This document shows positions 10,846 to 19,971 of a stretch of 64,000 nt of DNA, piece by piece. Numbering within the stretch: position 1 is the first letter of the stretch; the number at the start of each line of letters is the position of its first letter. Both the position numbers and the translations under genes were made by a program. The notes beneath the pieces were generated by a model, which made no database searches, was not told where the DNA came from, and saw only the letters and a list, made by a program, of their open reading frames with translations. The stretch comes from Ktedonobacter robiniae (lineage in GTDB: Bacteria > Chloroflexota > Ktedonobacteria > Ktedonobacterales > Ktedonobacteraceae): positions 3,354,001 to 3,418,000 of the forward strand of contig NZ_BNJG01000001.1 of assembly GCF_016587375.1 (NCBI RefSeq), in the 5' to 3' direction.

Positions 10846-13800
10846 ATGAGTGAAGCGTCCAAGAAACTTGCAGGTCTTTCTCCCGAACAGAAACGAGCGC
10901 TTCTGGAGCGCCTGCTCCGTGAAAAAGCTGCGGCGAAGGTCGAGCCAGAGTGGGCCACGTTGTCCCAGGGACAGCGTGCCCTCTGGTTCCTCTATCGCCT
11001 CGCTCCCGAAAGCGCTGCCTATAATCTGCTCTACTCCGCGCGTATTCAAGCCGCGTTAGATATCCAGGCACTACAATCCGCCTTCCAGGAGCTGGCGCGT
11101 CGCTACCCGATCCTGACAGCGACCTATGCCACCAGGGAGGGCGAGCCTGTCCAGTATTTCCAGCGCCAGCAGGAGATCCCCATCGAGCGCATCGATGCCT
11201 CCTCCTGGTCTGAAGAGGCGCTCAAGCAGCGCCTCCTCGTAGAAGGCAATCGTCCCTTCAATCTGGAGAAGGGGCCTATCATGCGTATTCAGCTCTTCCA
11301 GCGCGCCCCCCAGGAGCATATCCTGGCGCTCACGGTGCATCATATCGCGCTGGACTTCTGGTCGCTTGATATTCTGATTGATGAACTCTATCTCCTCTAT
11401 GCCACGCGGGTCGCGGGATCACAGGCGGCGCTTCCCGCCGCAGGCCCTGCTTTTACGGAGTATGTCCGCTGGCAGTCCGAGCTGGCGAAGAGCCCAGAGG
11501 GCGAGCGCCTCTGGTCCTACTGGCAGGAGAAGCTGGCAGGCGAGCTACCACTGCTGAACCTGCCTTTGGATCGTCCCCGCCCACCAGTGCAGACCTATCG
11601 TGGCGCCTCGCATAGCTTCCCCTTCAGCGCTGACCTGACGCGCAAGCTACGCGCCCTGGCTCAGTCTGAGAAGGCTACCCTCTTTATGATAGTACTGGCG
11701 GCCTTTAAGACTCTGCTCTATCGTTATAGTCACCAGGATGATGTGCTGGTGGGGACGCCCATGCTCGGTCGTAGCCGCGCCGATCTGGAGAAGATCGTCG
11801 GCTACCTGGTCAATCCAGCCGCTTTGCGCACCAGCCTGGCGGGCAATCCCAGCTTTAAAGAGCTGCTGAACCGGGTGCGCGAGACTGTTACCGGGGCCTT
11901 GGAGCACCAGGATCTCCCCTTCCCAGTCATCGTTGAGCGCTTGCAGCCCAGGCGCGACCCCAGCTACTCGCCGATCTTCCAGTCGCTCTTCATCTGGGAC
12001 CGCCCTCGCAAGCGCGACGAGAGTGAACTGGCCCTCCTGAGTCAGATGAGCAGTAATGGGCAAAATGGCTCCCATGCGCATAATGGCGCGAATGGACATC
12101 ATGCGATCGCCCTGCCCGCGCTCAAGCTTGAACCGTATGTCATGGGTCAGCAGGGTGCGCCCTTTGACCTGACCCTGACCATCTTTGAGATGGATGGTGG
12201 CCTCTCCGCCGATTTTCGCTACAATGTTGATCTCTTCGATGATGCGACGATTGAGCGCATGGGCGGACACTTGCTGGTGCTGCTGGAGGGTATCGTGGCT
12301 CAGCCTGAGCAGTCTATCCTCTCGCTTCCGTTGCTGACCGGGGCGGAGAAGCGTCAGGCCCTGGTTGAGTGGAACGCGACCGAGGCCATTTATCCAGAGC
12401 AAGCCAGCATTCCCCAACTCTTTGAAGAGCAGGTTCAGCGCACCCCCAATGCCGAGGCGCTGGTGTATGAAGGCAATTCGCTGACCTATCGTGAGCTGAA
12501 CCGACGCGCGAATCTGCTGGCACGTGAACTACGCTCGCGTGGCGTCAAACCCGATACCCTGGTTGGCGTCTGTATGGAGCGCTCCGTCGAGATGGTAGTG
12601 GCCCTGCTGGGTGTGCTAAAGGCTGGGGGCGCCTATGTCCCGATGGACCCCGCCTATCCACAGGAGCGCCTGGCATATATGCTTGAGGATGCCGCCGTGT
12701 CAGTCCTGCTGACACAATCGGCGCTGTTTGAGCAACTGCCGCAACAGAGCGCCCGCGTGCTCACGCTGGACGCCAACTGGGGCACGGACAACGGTGGCGA
12801 GCCGGATAACCTTACGCTCGACCTGCGCCCGGAAAATCTCATCTACATGATCTATACCTCTGGCTCGACGGGCAGGCCTAAGGGCGTGATGAATACGCAT
12901 CGTGGTGTCTGCAACCGTCTGCACTGGATGCAGCAGGAATACCACCTGACTGCCGAGGACCGTGTGCTGCAAAAGACGCCCTTCAGCTTTGATGTCTCGG
13001 TCTGGGAGTTCTTCTGGCCCCTGATCAGCGGCGCTACCCTCGTCATGGCTCGCCCCGGCGGGCAGTCAGATGCGGCCTATCTGGCGAAGCTCATTCATGA
13101 TCAGCGCATTAGCACGTTGCACTTTGTGCCTTCGATGCTGCACGCCTTCTTGCTGGAGCCTGATCTAGAGGTGCGTTGTCAAAGCCTTAAGCGTGTCATC
13201 TGTAGCGGCGAGGCCCTGATCTATGATCTACAGGAGCGCTTCTTTGCTCGCCTCAAGTCCCAACTGCATAACCTCTATGGGCCAACCGAGGCCGCGATTG
13301 ATGTGACCTACTGGGCCTGCCAGCCTGGCAGCAAGGAAACGGTAATTCCGATTGGCCGCCCCATTGCCAACACACAGATCTATATCCTGGACGAGGCCCA
13401 GCAGCCTGTCCCTGTAGGTGTCTCAGGCGAGCTATACATCGGTGGTGTAGGCGTCGCACGCGGCTATCACCAGCGCCCCGAGTTGAACCGCGAGAAGTTT
13501 ATTCCCGATCCATTCAGCATGTCTGAGGGTGCGCGCCTCTTCCGCTCGGGCGACCTTGCGCGTTATCGCCCGGATGGCGTGATCGAGTTCCTGGGTCGTA
13601 TCGATCACCAGGTCAAGATACGGGGCTTCCGTATCGAACTGGGCGAGATCGAGACCGCACTAAGTCAGCATCCAAACGTGAAAGAGGCAATCGTCATTGC
13701 GCGCGAGGATATGCCTGGAAATAAGCGCCTCGTGGCCTATCTCGTCCCTGAGCAGGTGGGTGAGCATATCCCTGCCGTGAGCGATTCGCCTCTGCTCTCA

Positions 13801-16359
13801 CCTCAGGAGGCGGGCCTTACGCTTGAGGAACTGCGCACCTTCCTGGGTCAGCACCTGCCATCCTACATGGTTCCCTCGGCCTTCCTCTTCCTGAGCGCCT
13901 TGCCGCTGACACCAAATGGTAAGGTGGATCGCAAGGCCCTACCTTCGCCCAATAGCGAACGTCCTGAACTGGAAGAGCAGTTCGTCGAGCCTCGTAACGC
14001 GACGGAGCAGAAGCTGGCGGAGATCTGGACTGAGGTGCTGGGGCTGAGCCGCGTCGGTATCCACGACAACTACTTCGACCTGGGCGGAGCCTCCATCCAG
14101 AGCCTGGAGATTGTCGCGAGGGCCAAAGAGGCTGGCATTGACCTGCCGCTGGAGAAGCTCTTTGAGTTTCAGACCATCGCTGAACTCGTCAGCGTCCTGG
14201 GGAATGCGCCTACTTCACAGACAATTGCGCTGTCTGAATCCTCGGCACAGCCTATCGCCGAGACCGCGCTTCCTGGCGTAGAGGAGCCTGTGGCACCAAC
14301 GCAGCCGGAACTGAAGCCCATGCAGGCTGACTCCTCGCCGACGCTATTGATGAATACAATAATCGAGAGCCTGGGAACTTATCTGCCGCCCAAGGTCGTG
14401 ACCTCGGAAGAGGTAATCCAGGGTTGTGTCAGTCCTATCCGCTTCCCCTTCGCTCGTCTGACCGGCATCAAGTCGCGCCGCATGGCAGGTGAGACCGAGT
14501 TCTCGATTGATATTGCGCGCCAGGCCGTGGCGGATTGTCTTGAGCGCTCAAAGTACAATCCTGAAGATATCGATATGATCGTCAGCGGAAGCATATCGCG
14601 CTGCGACGCTCCGAACTTCAGTTTCTCTTTTGAGCCAAGCACGGCGATCCGTTTGAAGCACCACTTTGGCCTGAAGAACGCCATCGCCTTTGATATCGAC
14701 AACGCATGCACAGGTCTCTTTACCGCTATCAATATTGTCGATTCCTTCCTCAAGGCTGGTCTGATCCGGCGCGGTATCGCCGTAAGCGGTGAGTATATCA
14801 CGCATATCGCGCTGACCGCTCAGAAGGAACTGGAGGGCTTTATGGACTCGCGCCTCCCCTGCCTGACGGTGGGTGATGCAGGCGCGGCAGTCCTCCTGGA
14901 GCGCGCTCCCAACCAGAAGGTGGGCTTCCACGAGTTCGACATGTTCTCTCTGGGTCATTACAGCCGTGACTGTATCGGTAAGGTAACAGATCGCGAGCAT
15001 GGCGGCTCGATCATGTATACCGATGCCGTCAAGGTCTCGGCGGTCAACATGAAACATGCGGTAGCTCACGCGGCGAACGTCATCGCAAGCTCCGGCTGGC
15101 CCAGCGATTCCTTCCAGCATGTGATTATTCACCAGACCTCCAGCACGACGATTCGCGATGCGGCGCGCGAGATCAATAGTCACTTCGGTAAGGAGATCTG
15201 CACGCAGGAGAATGTAATCAACAACATCGCCGAGCGTGGGAATACCGCGACCACGACGCAGATGATTGCCATCGCTGACCATATTCGTTCGGGTCGTATT
15301 CAGTCAGGCGATAACGCGGTCCTGGGTATTACCGGCTCTGGCGCGACCATCGGAGCCGCCATTTATACCTTCGATGACCTGCCTGAGCGCATGCGTCGTG
15401 TCGACGCGGGCGAAAAGGTGCAGAAGGTTCCACCTGAACAGCGTCATACCGTTCCTCTCCTGCCACCAACGCGACGCGTGCGTGTGGAGAGCATCGGTAC
15501 GCTGCCCGCTCAGTCTCCTGTGAAAAAAGAGGCGTTGGCCCTGGTTAACGCCGCTGCCGAGAACTGCCTGGCCGCTTCCTCATATGATCGCAAGGATATC
15601 GACCTGATGATCTATGCCGGTGTCTATCGCGACGAGTTCTTAAGTGAACCTGCGATAGCCGCATTGAGCCAAGGTGACCTGAAGATCAACGAAGAGATCG
15701 AGAAGGTGACAGATAAGAAGACCTTTGTCTTCGACGTCTTCAATGGCTCGATTGGCCTGCTGAATGCATGTCATACTGCGATTGGTATGATCAAGGCCCA
15801 GAAGGTCAACAACGCGCTGGTCATGGCCTCCGAGATCGAAAATAATCGCGAGTATCGACCTGATGTGTTGCGTGGCATCGAGGAGACTGGCTCGGCCATG
15901 ATCCTGGCCGAGAGCGCCGATGGGCAGTGCGGGTTCGGGAACTTCGTCTTCAAGTACTTCACGGATTATCTTGGAGCCATCAATTCCCATACCGAACTGC
16001 ACAACGGTAAGATGACGCTCTCTGTCGCAACCGATCCCCGCCTCCAGGAGTACTACCTGCAATGTATTCGGGAGACGGTGCAGGAGCTTCTGGCGCTTGA
16101 GCAACTGGACCTGGAGCGGGTAAAGGTTATCCTGCCGCCCCAGATCTCGTCCCAGTTTATTGCCAACCTGGGCAAGACACTGAATGTAAGCGCCGAGAAA
16201 CTGGTCGATGTGCAGGCGGAGCACGATCTCTTTACCTCGTCGCTTCCCTACGCGCTTGAGCAGGCGCGCCAGCAGAATCTGGCACGCCCGGGCGATATCG
16301 GCCTGATCATCTCGGTTGGCGCTGGCATTCAGGTTGGTTGCGCCACGTATTACTTCTAA
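10846..16359 (+). CDS. NRPS with fused tandem KASIII domains: C-A-PCP-KASIII-KASIII-like
   Basis: This 1837-residue protein starts 5 bp after the previous stop, behind GGGAGAGGA. The N-terminal helix (SPEQKRALLERLL) looks like a docking segment. The C domain has HHIALDFWS at 165. The A domain (about 450-1030; YTSGSTGRPKG near 671) gives pocket residues D-V-W-H-I-S-L-I-D by alignment to EntF from memory, which predicts serine. The PCP Ser is 1083 (LGGASIQS). Residues about 1171-1510 are a FabH-like KASIII with Cys1288 (DNACTGL), His1429 (IIHQTSS) and Asn1466 (GNTATTT). Residues about 1545-1837 are a second KASIII fold in which the Cys region reads VFNGSIGLL, the His region LPPQISS, and the Asn is lost. 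There is no TE, R or terminal C domain, so the KASIII pair probably releases or extends the chain. Confidence 0.92.
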   Translation: MSEASKKLAGLSPEQKRALLERLLREKAAAKVEPEWATLSQGQRALWFLYRLAPESAAYNLLYSARIQAALDIQALQSAFQELARRYPILTATYATREGEPVQYFQRQQEIPIERIDASSWSEEALKQRLLVEGNRPFNLEKGPIMRIQLFQRAPQEHILALTVHHIALDFWSLDILIDELYLLYATRVAGSQAALPAAGPAFTEYVRWQSELAKSPEGERLWSYWQEKLAGELPLLNLPLDRPRPPVQTYRGASHSFPFSADLTRKLRALAQSEKATLFMIVLAAFKTLLYRYSHQDDVLVGTPMLGRSRADLEKIVGYLVNPAALRTSLAGNPSFKELLNRVRETVTGALEHQDLPFPVIVERLQPRRDPSYSPIFQSLFIWDRPRKRDESELALLSQMSSNGQNGSHAHNGANGHHAIALPALKLEPYVMGQQGAPFDLTLTIFEMDGGLSADFRYNVDLFDDATIERMGGHLLVLLEGIVAQPEQSILSLPLLTGAEKRQALVEWNATEAIYPEQASIPQLFEEQVQRTPNAEALVYEGNSLTYRELNRRANLLARELRSRGVKPDTLVGVCMERSVEMVVALLGVLKAGGAYVPMDPAYPQERLAYMLEDAAVSVLLTQSALFEQLPQQSARVLTLDANWGTDNGGEPDNLTLDLRPENLIYMIYTSGSTGRPKGVMNTHRGVCNRLHWMQQEYHLTAEDRVLQKTPFSFDVSVWEFFWPLISGATLVMARPGGQSDAAYLAKLIHDQRISTLHFVPSMLHAFLLEPDLEVRCQSLKRVICSGEALIYDLQERFFARLKSQLHNLYGPTEAAIDVTYWACQPGSKETVIPIGRPIANTQIYILDEAQQPVPVGVSGELYIGGVGVARGYHQRPELNREKFIPDPFSMSEGARLFRSGDLARYRPDGVIEFLGRIDHQVKIRGFRIELGEIETALSQHPNVKEAIVIAREDMPGNKRLVAYLVPEQVGEHIPAVSDSPLLSPQEAGLTLEELRTFLGQHLPSYMVPSAFLFLSALPLTPNGKVDRKALPSPNSERPELEEQFVEPRNATEQKLAEIWTEVLGLSRVGIHDNYFDLGGASIQSLEIVARAKEAGIDLPLEKLFEFQTIAELVSVLGNAPTSQTIALSESSAQPIAETALPGVEEPVAPTQPELKPMQADSSPTLLMNTIIESLGTYLPPKVVTSEEVIQGCVSPIRFPFARLTGIKSRRMAGETEFSIDIARQAVADCLERSKYNPEDIDMIVSGSISRCDAPNFSFSFEPSTAIRLKHHFGLKNAIAFDIDNACTGLFTAINIVDSFLKAGLIRRGIAVSGEYITHIALTAQKELEGFMDSRLPCLTVGDAGAAVLLERAPNQKVGFHEFDMFSLGHYSRDCIGKVTDREHGGSIMYTDAVKVSAVNMKHAVAHAANVIASSGWPSDSFQHVIIHQTSSTTIRDAAREINSHFGKEICTQENVINNIAERGNTATTTQMIAIADHIRSGRIQSGDNAVLGITGSGATIGAAIYTFDDLPERMRRVDAGEKVQKVPPEQRHTVPLLPPTRRVRVESIGTLPAQSPVKKEALALVNAAAENCLAASSYDRKDIDLMIYAGVYRDEFLSEPAIAALSQGDLKINEEIEKVTDKKTFVFDVFNGSIGLLNACHTAIGMIKAQKVNNALVMASEIENNREYRPDVLRGIEETGSAMILAESADGQCGFGNFVFKYFTDYLGAINSHTELHNGKMTLSVATDPRLQEYYLQCIRETVQELLALEQLDLERVKVILPPQISSQFIANLGKTLNVSAEKLVDVQAEHDLFTSSLPYALEQARQQNLARPGDIGLIISVGAGIQVGCATYYF

Positions 16360-16366
16360 GCTCTTC

Positions 16367-16436
16367 TAAGTCCATGCCAGCATGGACCCTACACATTGCG
16401 TGTGCCTGTTGTAGGGTCCATGCTGGCATGGACTTA
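16367..16436. repeat. Long perfect hairpin (27-bp arms) between NRPS and thioesterase genes
   Basis: Bases 16367-16393 are the exact reverse complement of 16410-16436, with a 16-nt loop. It starts 7 bp after the NRPS stop and ends 20 bp before the thioesterase start. It could attenuate read-through or stabilise the upstream mRNA. No T-tract follows. Confidence 0.9.
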
Positions 16437-16456
16437 TGCTCACTCATGGATGGGGT

Positions 16457-17212
16457 ATGGCTTCCAATATCGAAACTTCTTCCTGGATTACCTGTACGCA
16501 GGATACTGAGACGCGCCTGCGCCTCTTCTGTTTTCCCTATGCTGGTGGTGGCGTGGCCTTCTACCGGCGTTGGTCTACATCTCTGCCACACGAGGTTGCG
16601 CTCTGCCCAGTTTACCTTCCTGGACATGAGCAACGCATCGCGGAGCCAGCGTTTACCTCGCTGGAGCAGCTTGTCGCGACACTCATTGAAGTCATGCAGC
16701 CTTATTTGCATGAGCCTTTTGCCTTTTTCGGGCATAGTATGGGAGGCTTGATCGCATATGTGTTGGCGCGCACGCTTCAGGAACAGTGCTTGCTCCTACC
16801 ACGTGCTCTCTGCCTCTCAGCGATAAAAGCTCCCCATCTCCCAGCGCGTCAGGAACCGCTACACACGCAGCCATTGCCTGGGTTCCTGCGTTCGCTCTAT
16901 CGCCTGGGGGGGACGCCCCTGGCCGTGCTCCAGAACGCGGAACTGATGCGTTTAATGCTACCGACCCTGCGTGCGGATTTTACCCTCTACGAAACCTATA
17001 CTCACACCCCCTCTATCCCCTTGACCTGCCCCATTGTCGTCTATGGTGGTATGCAGGATACGCTGGTCAGCCGCGGAGAATTAGAGGGCTGGCGATCATA
17101 TACCAGCGCCTCGTGTACTGTGCGCCAGCTTCCCGGTAATCACTTCTACCTGCATTCCGTCCAGGACCTCCTCTTGCCCCTCCTGGCCCAGGACCTCCTG
17201 GCCAGTCTATAG
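16457..17212 (+). CDS. Type II thioesterase (alpha/beta hydrolase)
   Basis: This 251-residue stand-alone thioesterase would hydrolyse wrongly primed or stalled acyl groups from the carrier domains of the preceding PKS/NRPS. Visible signs are the N-terminal LFCFPYAGGG typical of TEII, the nucleophile elbow GHSMGG (Ser94), an Asp in GGMQDTLVS and the catalytic His in GNHFYLH. ATG 16457 was chosen because the longer frame from 16436 begins inside the right arm of the hairpin. No strong ribosome site is seen. It is the fourth gene of the cluster and in the same direction. As a free protein it is more likely a proofreading enzyme than the chain-releasing one, although release in trans cannot be excluded. 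Confidence 0.9.
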   Translation: MASNIETSSWITCTQDTETRLRLFCFPYAGGGVAFYRRWSTSLPHEVALCPVYLPGHEQRIAEPAFTSLEQLVATLIEVMQPYLHEPFAFFGHSMGGLIAYVLARTLQEQCLLLPRALCLSAIKAPHLPARQEPLHTQPLPGFLRSLYRLGGTPLAVLQNAELMRLMLPTLRADFTLYETYTHTPSIPLTCPIVVYGGMQDTLVSRGELEGWRSYTSASCTVRQLPGNHFYLHSVQDLLLPLLAQDLLASL

Positions 17213-17315
17213 GGTAACGTCGTCGAGAAAAAGAGCATACTTACTTGATAGGTAACCGCTTTCTTCCTCGCCAAAAAGAATAGTCAGGGTAAGTTTTGTT
17301 TTCTAGTATTTCTGA

Positions 17316-17393
17316 TCCGAAAACCCTGAGCGGGCTTGCCGTGCCACCGCTTGCCCCCGAATGGGGGAAGCGCTAGGCACGCAAGTGACGTTG
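17316..17393 (-). repeat. Dispersed repeat copy B, downstream side of the PKS/NRPS cluster
   Basis: This is the inverted partner of the repeat at 1231-1292. Bases 17355-17376 match 1247-1268 exactly on the opposite strand, the 7-nt spacing to the next matching heptamer is kept, and copy B carries about 12 extra bases in the middle. It lies between the thioesterase and the 512-residue unknown gene. Confidence 0.75.
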
Positions 17394-17463
17394 GATTTCG
17401 GAATAAGATCTTAGCCTGTTTTAGAGTGAACCAGCAAAGGCGCAAGGCAAAGGAAATTGACCG

Positions 17464-19002
17464 ATGAAATTACCACTGACGCTGCGTTGCTATGTGCGCG
17501 AGACAGAGATGCTCTACGACTTTGAGGTGCTTCAGGCCCTCTTTACTGCCCTGACGGAGCAGGGCTACTACTTCGTGGCCGAAGAGGAGTTTGAACCCTC
17601 ATTTCGTGTCTGGTGGAGCGCTATGTGTGCTCGCCCGTCTCGTCTCGACACCCTGCCTGCCGAGCGTCAGCGGCTCTTATTGCACTTGCGCCAGAGCGGA
17701 CTCTCTGCCCAGTTGCGCTGCGAACTGGCTCTCTATCATACCCTGCACGAGCCGCACCTGGTGTGCCGTGCCTATCATGGTGAGCACCTCTTCTCCTTTG
17801 ATCTCGATTTTACGCCGGGTGGGCCAACAGGAACGCCCCTGGTATTGTTGAGTATCGAGCCCGAGTACCTGACTGCTGCGCATGGTGAGGAGAGCGCGCG
17901 TATGCATGCGCTCTGGATTGCGGTACTCAAGGCTCTCTATCAGCATCTGCATCCCATTTATGGCTGGGTACATGATATGGATTTTGATCGTCCAGGCTTT
18001 GCCTGGGCTATGGATATTGATCCTGAGCACGTAGAGGAACGGACAGCGCTCGATGCCGTCCTGCGTAACGACGCTGCCGTGGGACACCTGCGTTTCCTCT
18101 CCCTGGCTAATATGCTTGGGCCAGAACTGGTGGCACACTATGGTCTTGAGCGCATCTTGACGACACCGGCCTGGCATCTTGAGCCGCTAGAGGATGGTGG
18201 GGTCCTGCTTCTGCCTGAACCGTTCTCCTGGGACTATGTGCCGGTCTGGAACGAGGCCGAGCAACACCTGGCAATCGTTTCGGGCGAGAGTATCACGGTT
18301 GCCCATCTCGCCGCGACCTTGCACTCGCATGGTCTGCTCAAGCATATCTCCGTGCCTCAACTAGAGCAGGCAACCGCGAAGAGCTGCCTCTTTGATATCC
18401 TGGCGGTGTTGCTTCCCCAGCGTTATGTGACCCTCAAACGCCACTACCAGTATCGCGAAGAGGATTATACGCGCTTGCTGCTCCACCTGGCGCGTGTCAC
18501 AAGTGGTGAATGGGAGTCTGAACAGGTAAGCACCTTCTTCCTGGCTGACGAGGCCCTGATCGAGTTTGAGTGCGCTGGTGAGTCCTTCTACTGGCGCTTC
18601 CCATTGCCTCAAGGGTATGCTGGCGTGGCTCCTGGTTTTCTTGAACACCTGCGCCAGTTTGCGCGCTCGCACCTCGTGGGTACGTTCTTGCCATTACGTG
18701 GCAAGGGGCATGGCCTGACGTACTTTTATCTCTCCGCGCGTGCCTGGAGAGAATTGGAATATATGCTGCCCAGGCTTCGTAGCGGATGGCCCTCGCTCTC
18801 GGTCTTGCGTTCGCTCTTCCCCCGGCTCTCCTCGGCGCATTGGCGCCAGTTGCGCGAGCATGTTGAGGCGGAGGAAGCAGAAGCTGGTGAGACGAGCACG
18901 CCTGGCGAATCTCATAAGCGTACTGATCGCCCCTGTCGCGAATGCGCCACACGGCATCTGGAGCGGTGTCGCCTAGTCAGCGAGCCACTCTGGAACGTGT
19001 AG
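17464..19002 (+). CDS. Protein of unknown function, 512 residues
   Basis: I do not recognise this family. The protein is soluble, without signal peptide or membrane segments. It appears to have two parts: residues about 1-300, rich in aromatic and acidic residues (HDMDFDRPGFAWAMDID near 170), and about 310-465, with a short PTS-like run of charged residues after it. The C-terminus holds CRECATRHLERC, a possible metal-binding cluster. The general texture recalls bacterial immunity-protein folds, but this is only an impression. It starts at ATG 17464, about 8 nt after AAAGGAAA. It lies beyond the second dispersed repeat, so membership of the biosynthetic cluster is doubtful. Codon use looks like that of its neighbours. 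Confidence 0.75.
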   Translation: MKLPLTLRCYVRETEMLYDFEVLQALFTALTEQGYYFVAEEEFEPSFRVWWSAMCARPSRLDTLPAERQRLLLHLRQSGLSAQLRCELALYHTLHEPHLVCRAYHGEHLFSFDLDFTPGGPTGTPLVLLSIEPEYLTAAHGEESARMHALWIAVLKALYQHLHPIYGWVHDMDFDRPGFAWAMDIDPEHVEERTALDAVLRNDAAVGHLRFLSLANMLGPELVAHYGLERILTTPAWHLEPLEDGGVLLLPEPFSWDYVPVWNEAEQHLAIVSGESITVAHLAATLHSHGLLKHISVPQLEQATAKSCLFDILAVLLPQRYVTLKRHYQYREEDYTRLLLHLARVTSGEWESEQVSTFFLADEALIEFECAGESFYWRFPLPQGYAGVAPGFLEHLRQFARSHLVGTFLPLRGKGHGLTYFYLSARAWRELEYMLPRLRSGWPSLSVLRSLFPRLSSAHWRQLREHVEAEEAEAGETSTPGESHKRTDRPCRECATRHLERCRLVSEPLWNV

Positions 19003-19023
19003 ACTGATACCTCCTGTAAGCTA

Positions 19024-19764
19024 TTAGCTCGTGGGCGGACGAATATCGCCGGGCTGGCCTGGATAGCGGGTTAAGCCTGCTTTGGGTCCAAGCTCGTTGG
19101 TTGGGATATGGAGTCGCTTAGCTTTGCGCTCGACCCCCAGGGTGATAAGGTCCGTTACTGTATCCAGGTCGAGTATACCGCTATTGATGACCAGATCGTA
19201 CAGGGTAGGATCATCTGGATTGCGTCGATACTGCGTTTGTAAGTAGCGCTCGCGATCATGGTCTTTCATCTGGATGCGTGCTTCGGCATCGCCCTTCCCT
19301 AGCCCTTCGCGCCGCATCACATACTGGACGCGCAGATCAAATGGCGCGACGATCCGCGCATGGAATACATCACGTCTGCCCGCCAGGAGCACCTGCGATC
19401 CTCGTCCGACGATGATGACATGCCCACGTGCTATGGCTGCCTCGACGACCTTTGTGAGTGCTTCGTGATAGATCCGTGTATTGGTGAGTACGGGTTGCGG
19501 CTCCAGCGTAAACATCGCAGGCTGTAAGACACGCATACTGCTGATGAGATAATTAACGAGTGACTCGCCTCGCTCATCATGCTCCTCTGCCTCCAGCTCT
19601 GTGATATTGAGTTCCTGCGCGACCCGGACCACGATCTCATGGTCTACCAGTTCCCAGCCCAGGCGGTGCGCCAGGCGCTGTGCTACCTCACCACCTCCGC
19701 TACCATACTCACGCGAAATGGTGATGGCACGCATCTGTGCGATCTCGGCATGATTCTCTGGCAT
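19024..19764 (-). CDS. Cytidylate-kinase-like family protein
   Basis: This 246-residue P-loop protein belongs to the cytidylate-kinase-like group. The phosphate-binding loop is SREYGSGGGEVAQRLA near residues 17-32, followed by an NMP-kinase core with VIIVGRGSQVLLAGR and the charged lid-like segment KDHDRERYLQ. The biochemical substrate of this subgroup is generally not known, so nucleotide phosphorylation is inference. The Met at codon 11 (MRAITISRE) is a plausible alternative start. It converges with the gene ending at 19002, only 21 bp away, and no hairpin separates them. Confidence 0.8.
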   Translation of the reverse strand: MPENHAEIAQMRAITISREYGSGGGEVAQRLAHRLGWELVDHEIVVRVAQELNITELEAEEHDERGESLVNYLISSMRVLQPAMFTLEPQPVLTNTRIYHEALTKVVEAAIARGHVIIVGRGSQVLLAGRRDVFHARIVAPFDLRVQYVMRREGLGKGDAEARIQMKDHDRERYLQTQYRRNPDDPTLYDLVINSGILDLDTVTDLITLGVERKAKRLHIPTNELGPKAGLTRYPGQPGDIRPPTS

Positions 19765-19971
19765 ATGTTCGGCTTCTTTCTTAACGAGCTACTCTTTATT
19801 TGACAAGCATTTCGTGACGATGTAACTCCGATTGTTTTGACCTACAAGGATACGTTCCTACATAAGCATATGTCTATCGTAAAACTTCTTACTATTCTAT
19901 GTTCTCTTTGATTATATCTTTTTGGTTAGTTGTGCTTCCTCTTCGTTATGGAGGGGGTTGGGTTCCTCTTA

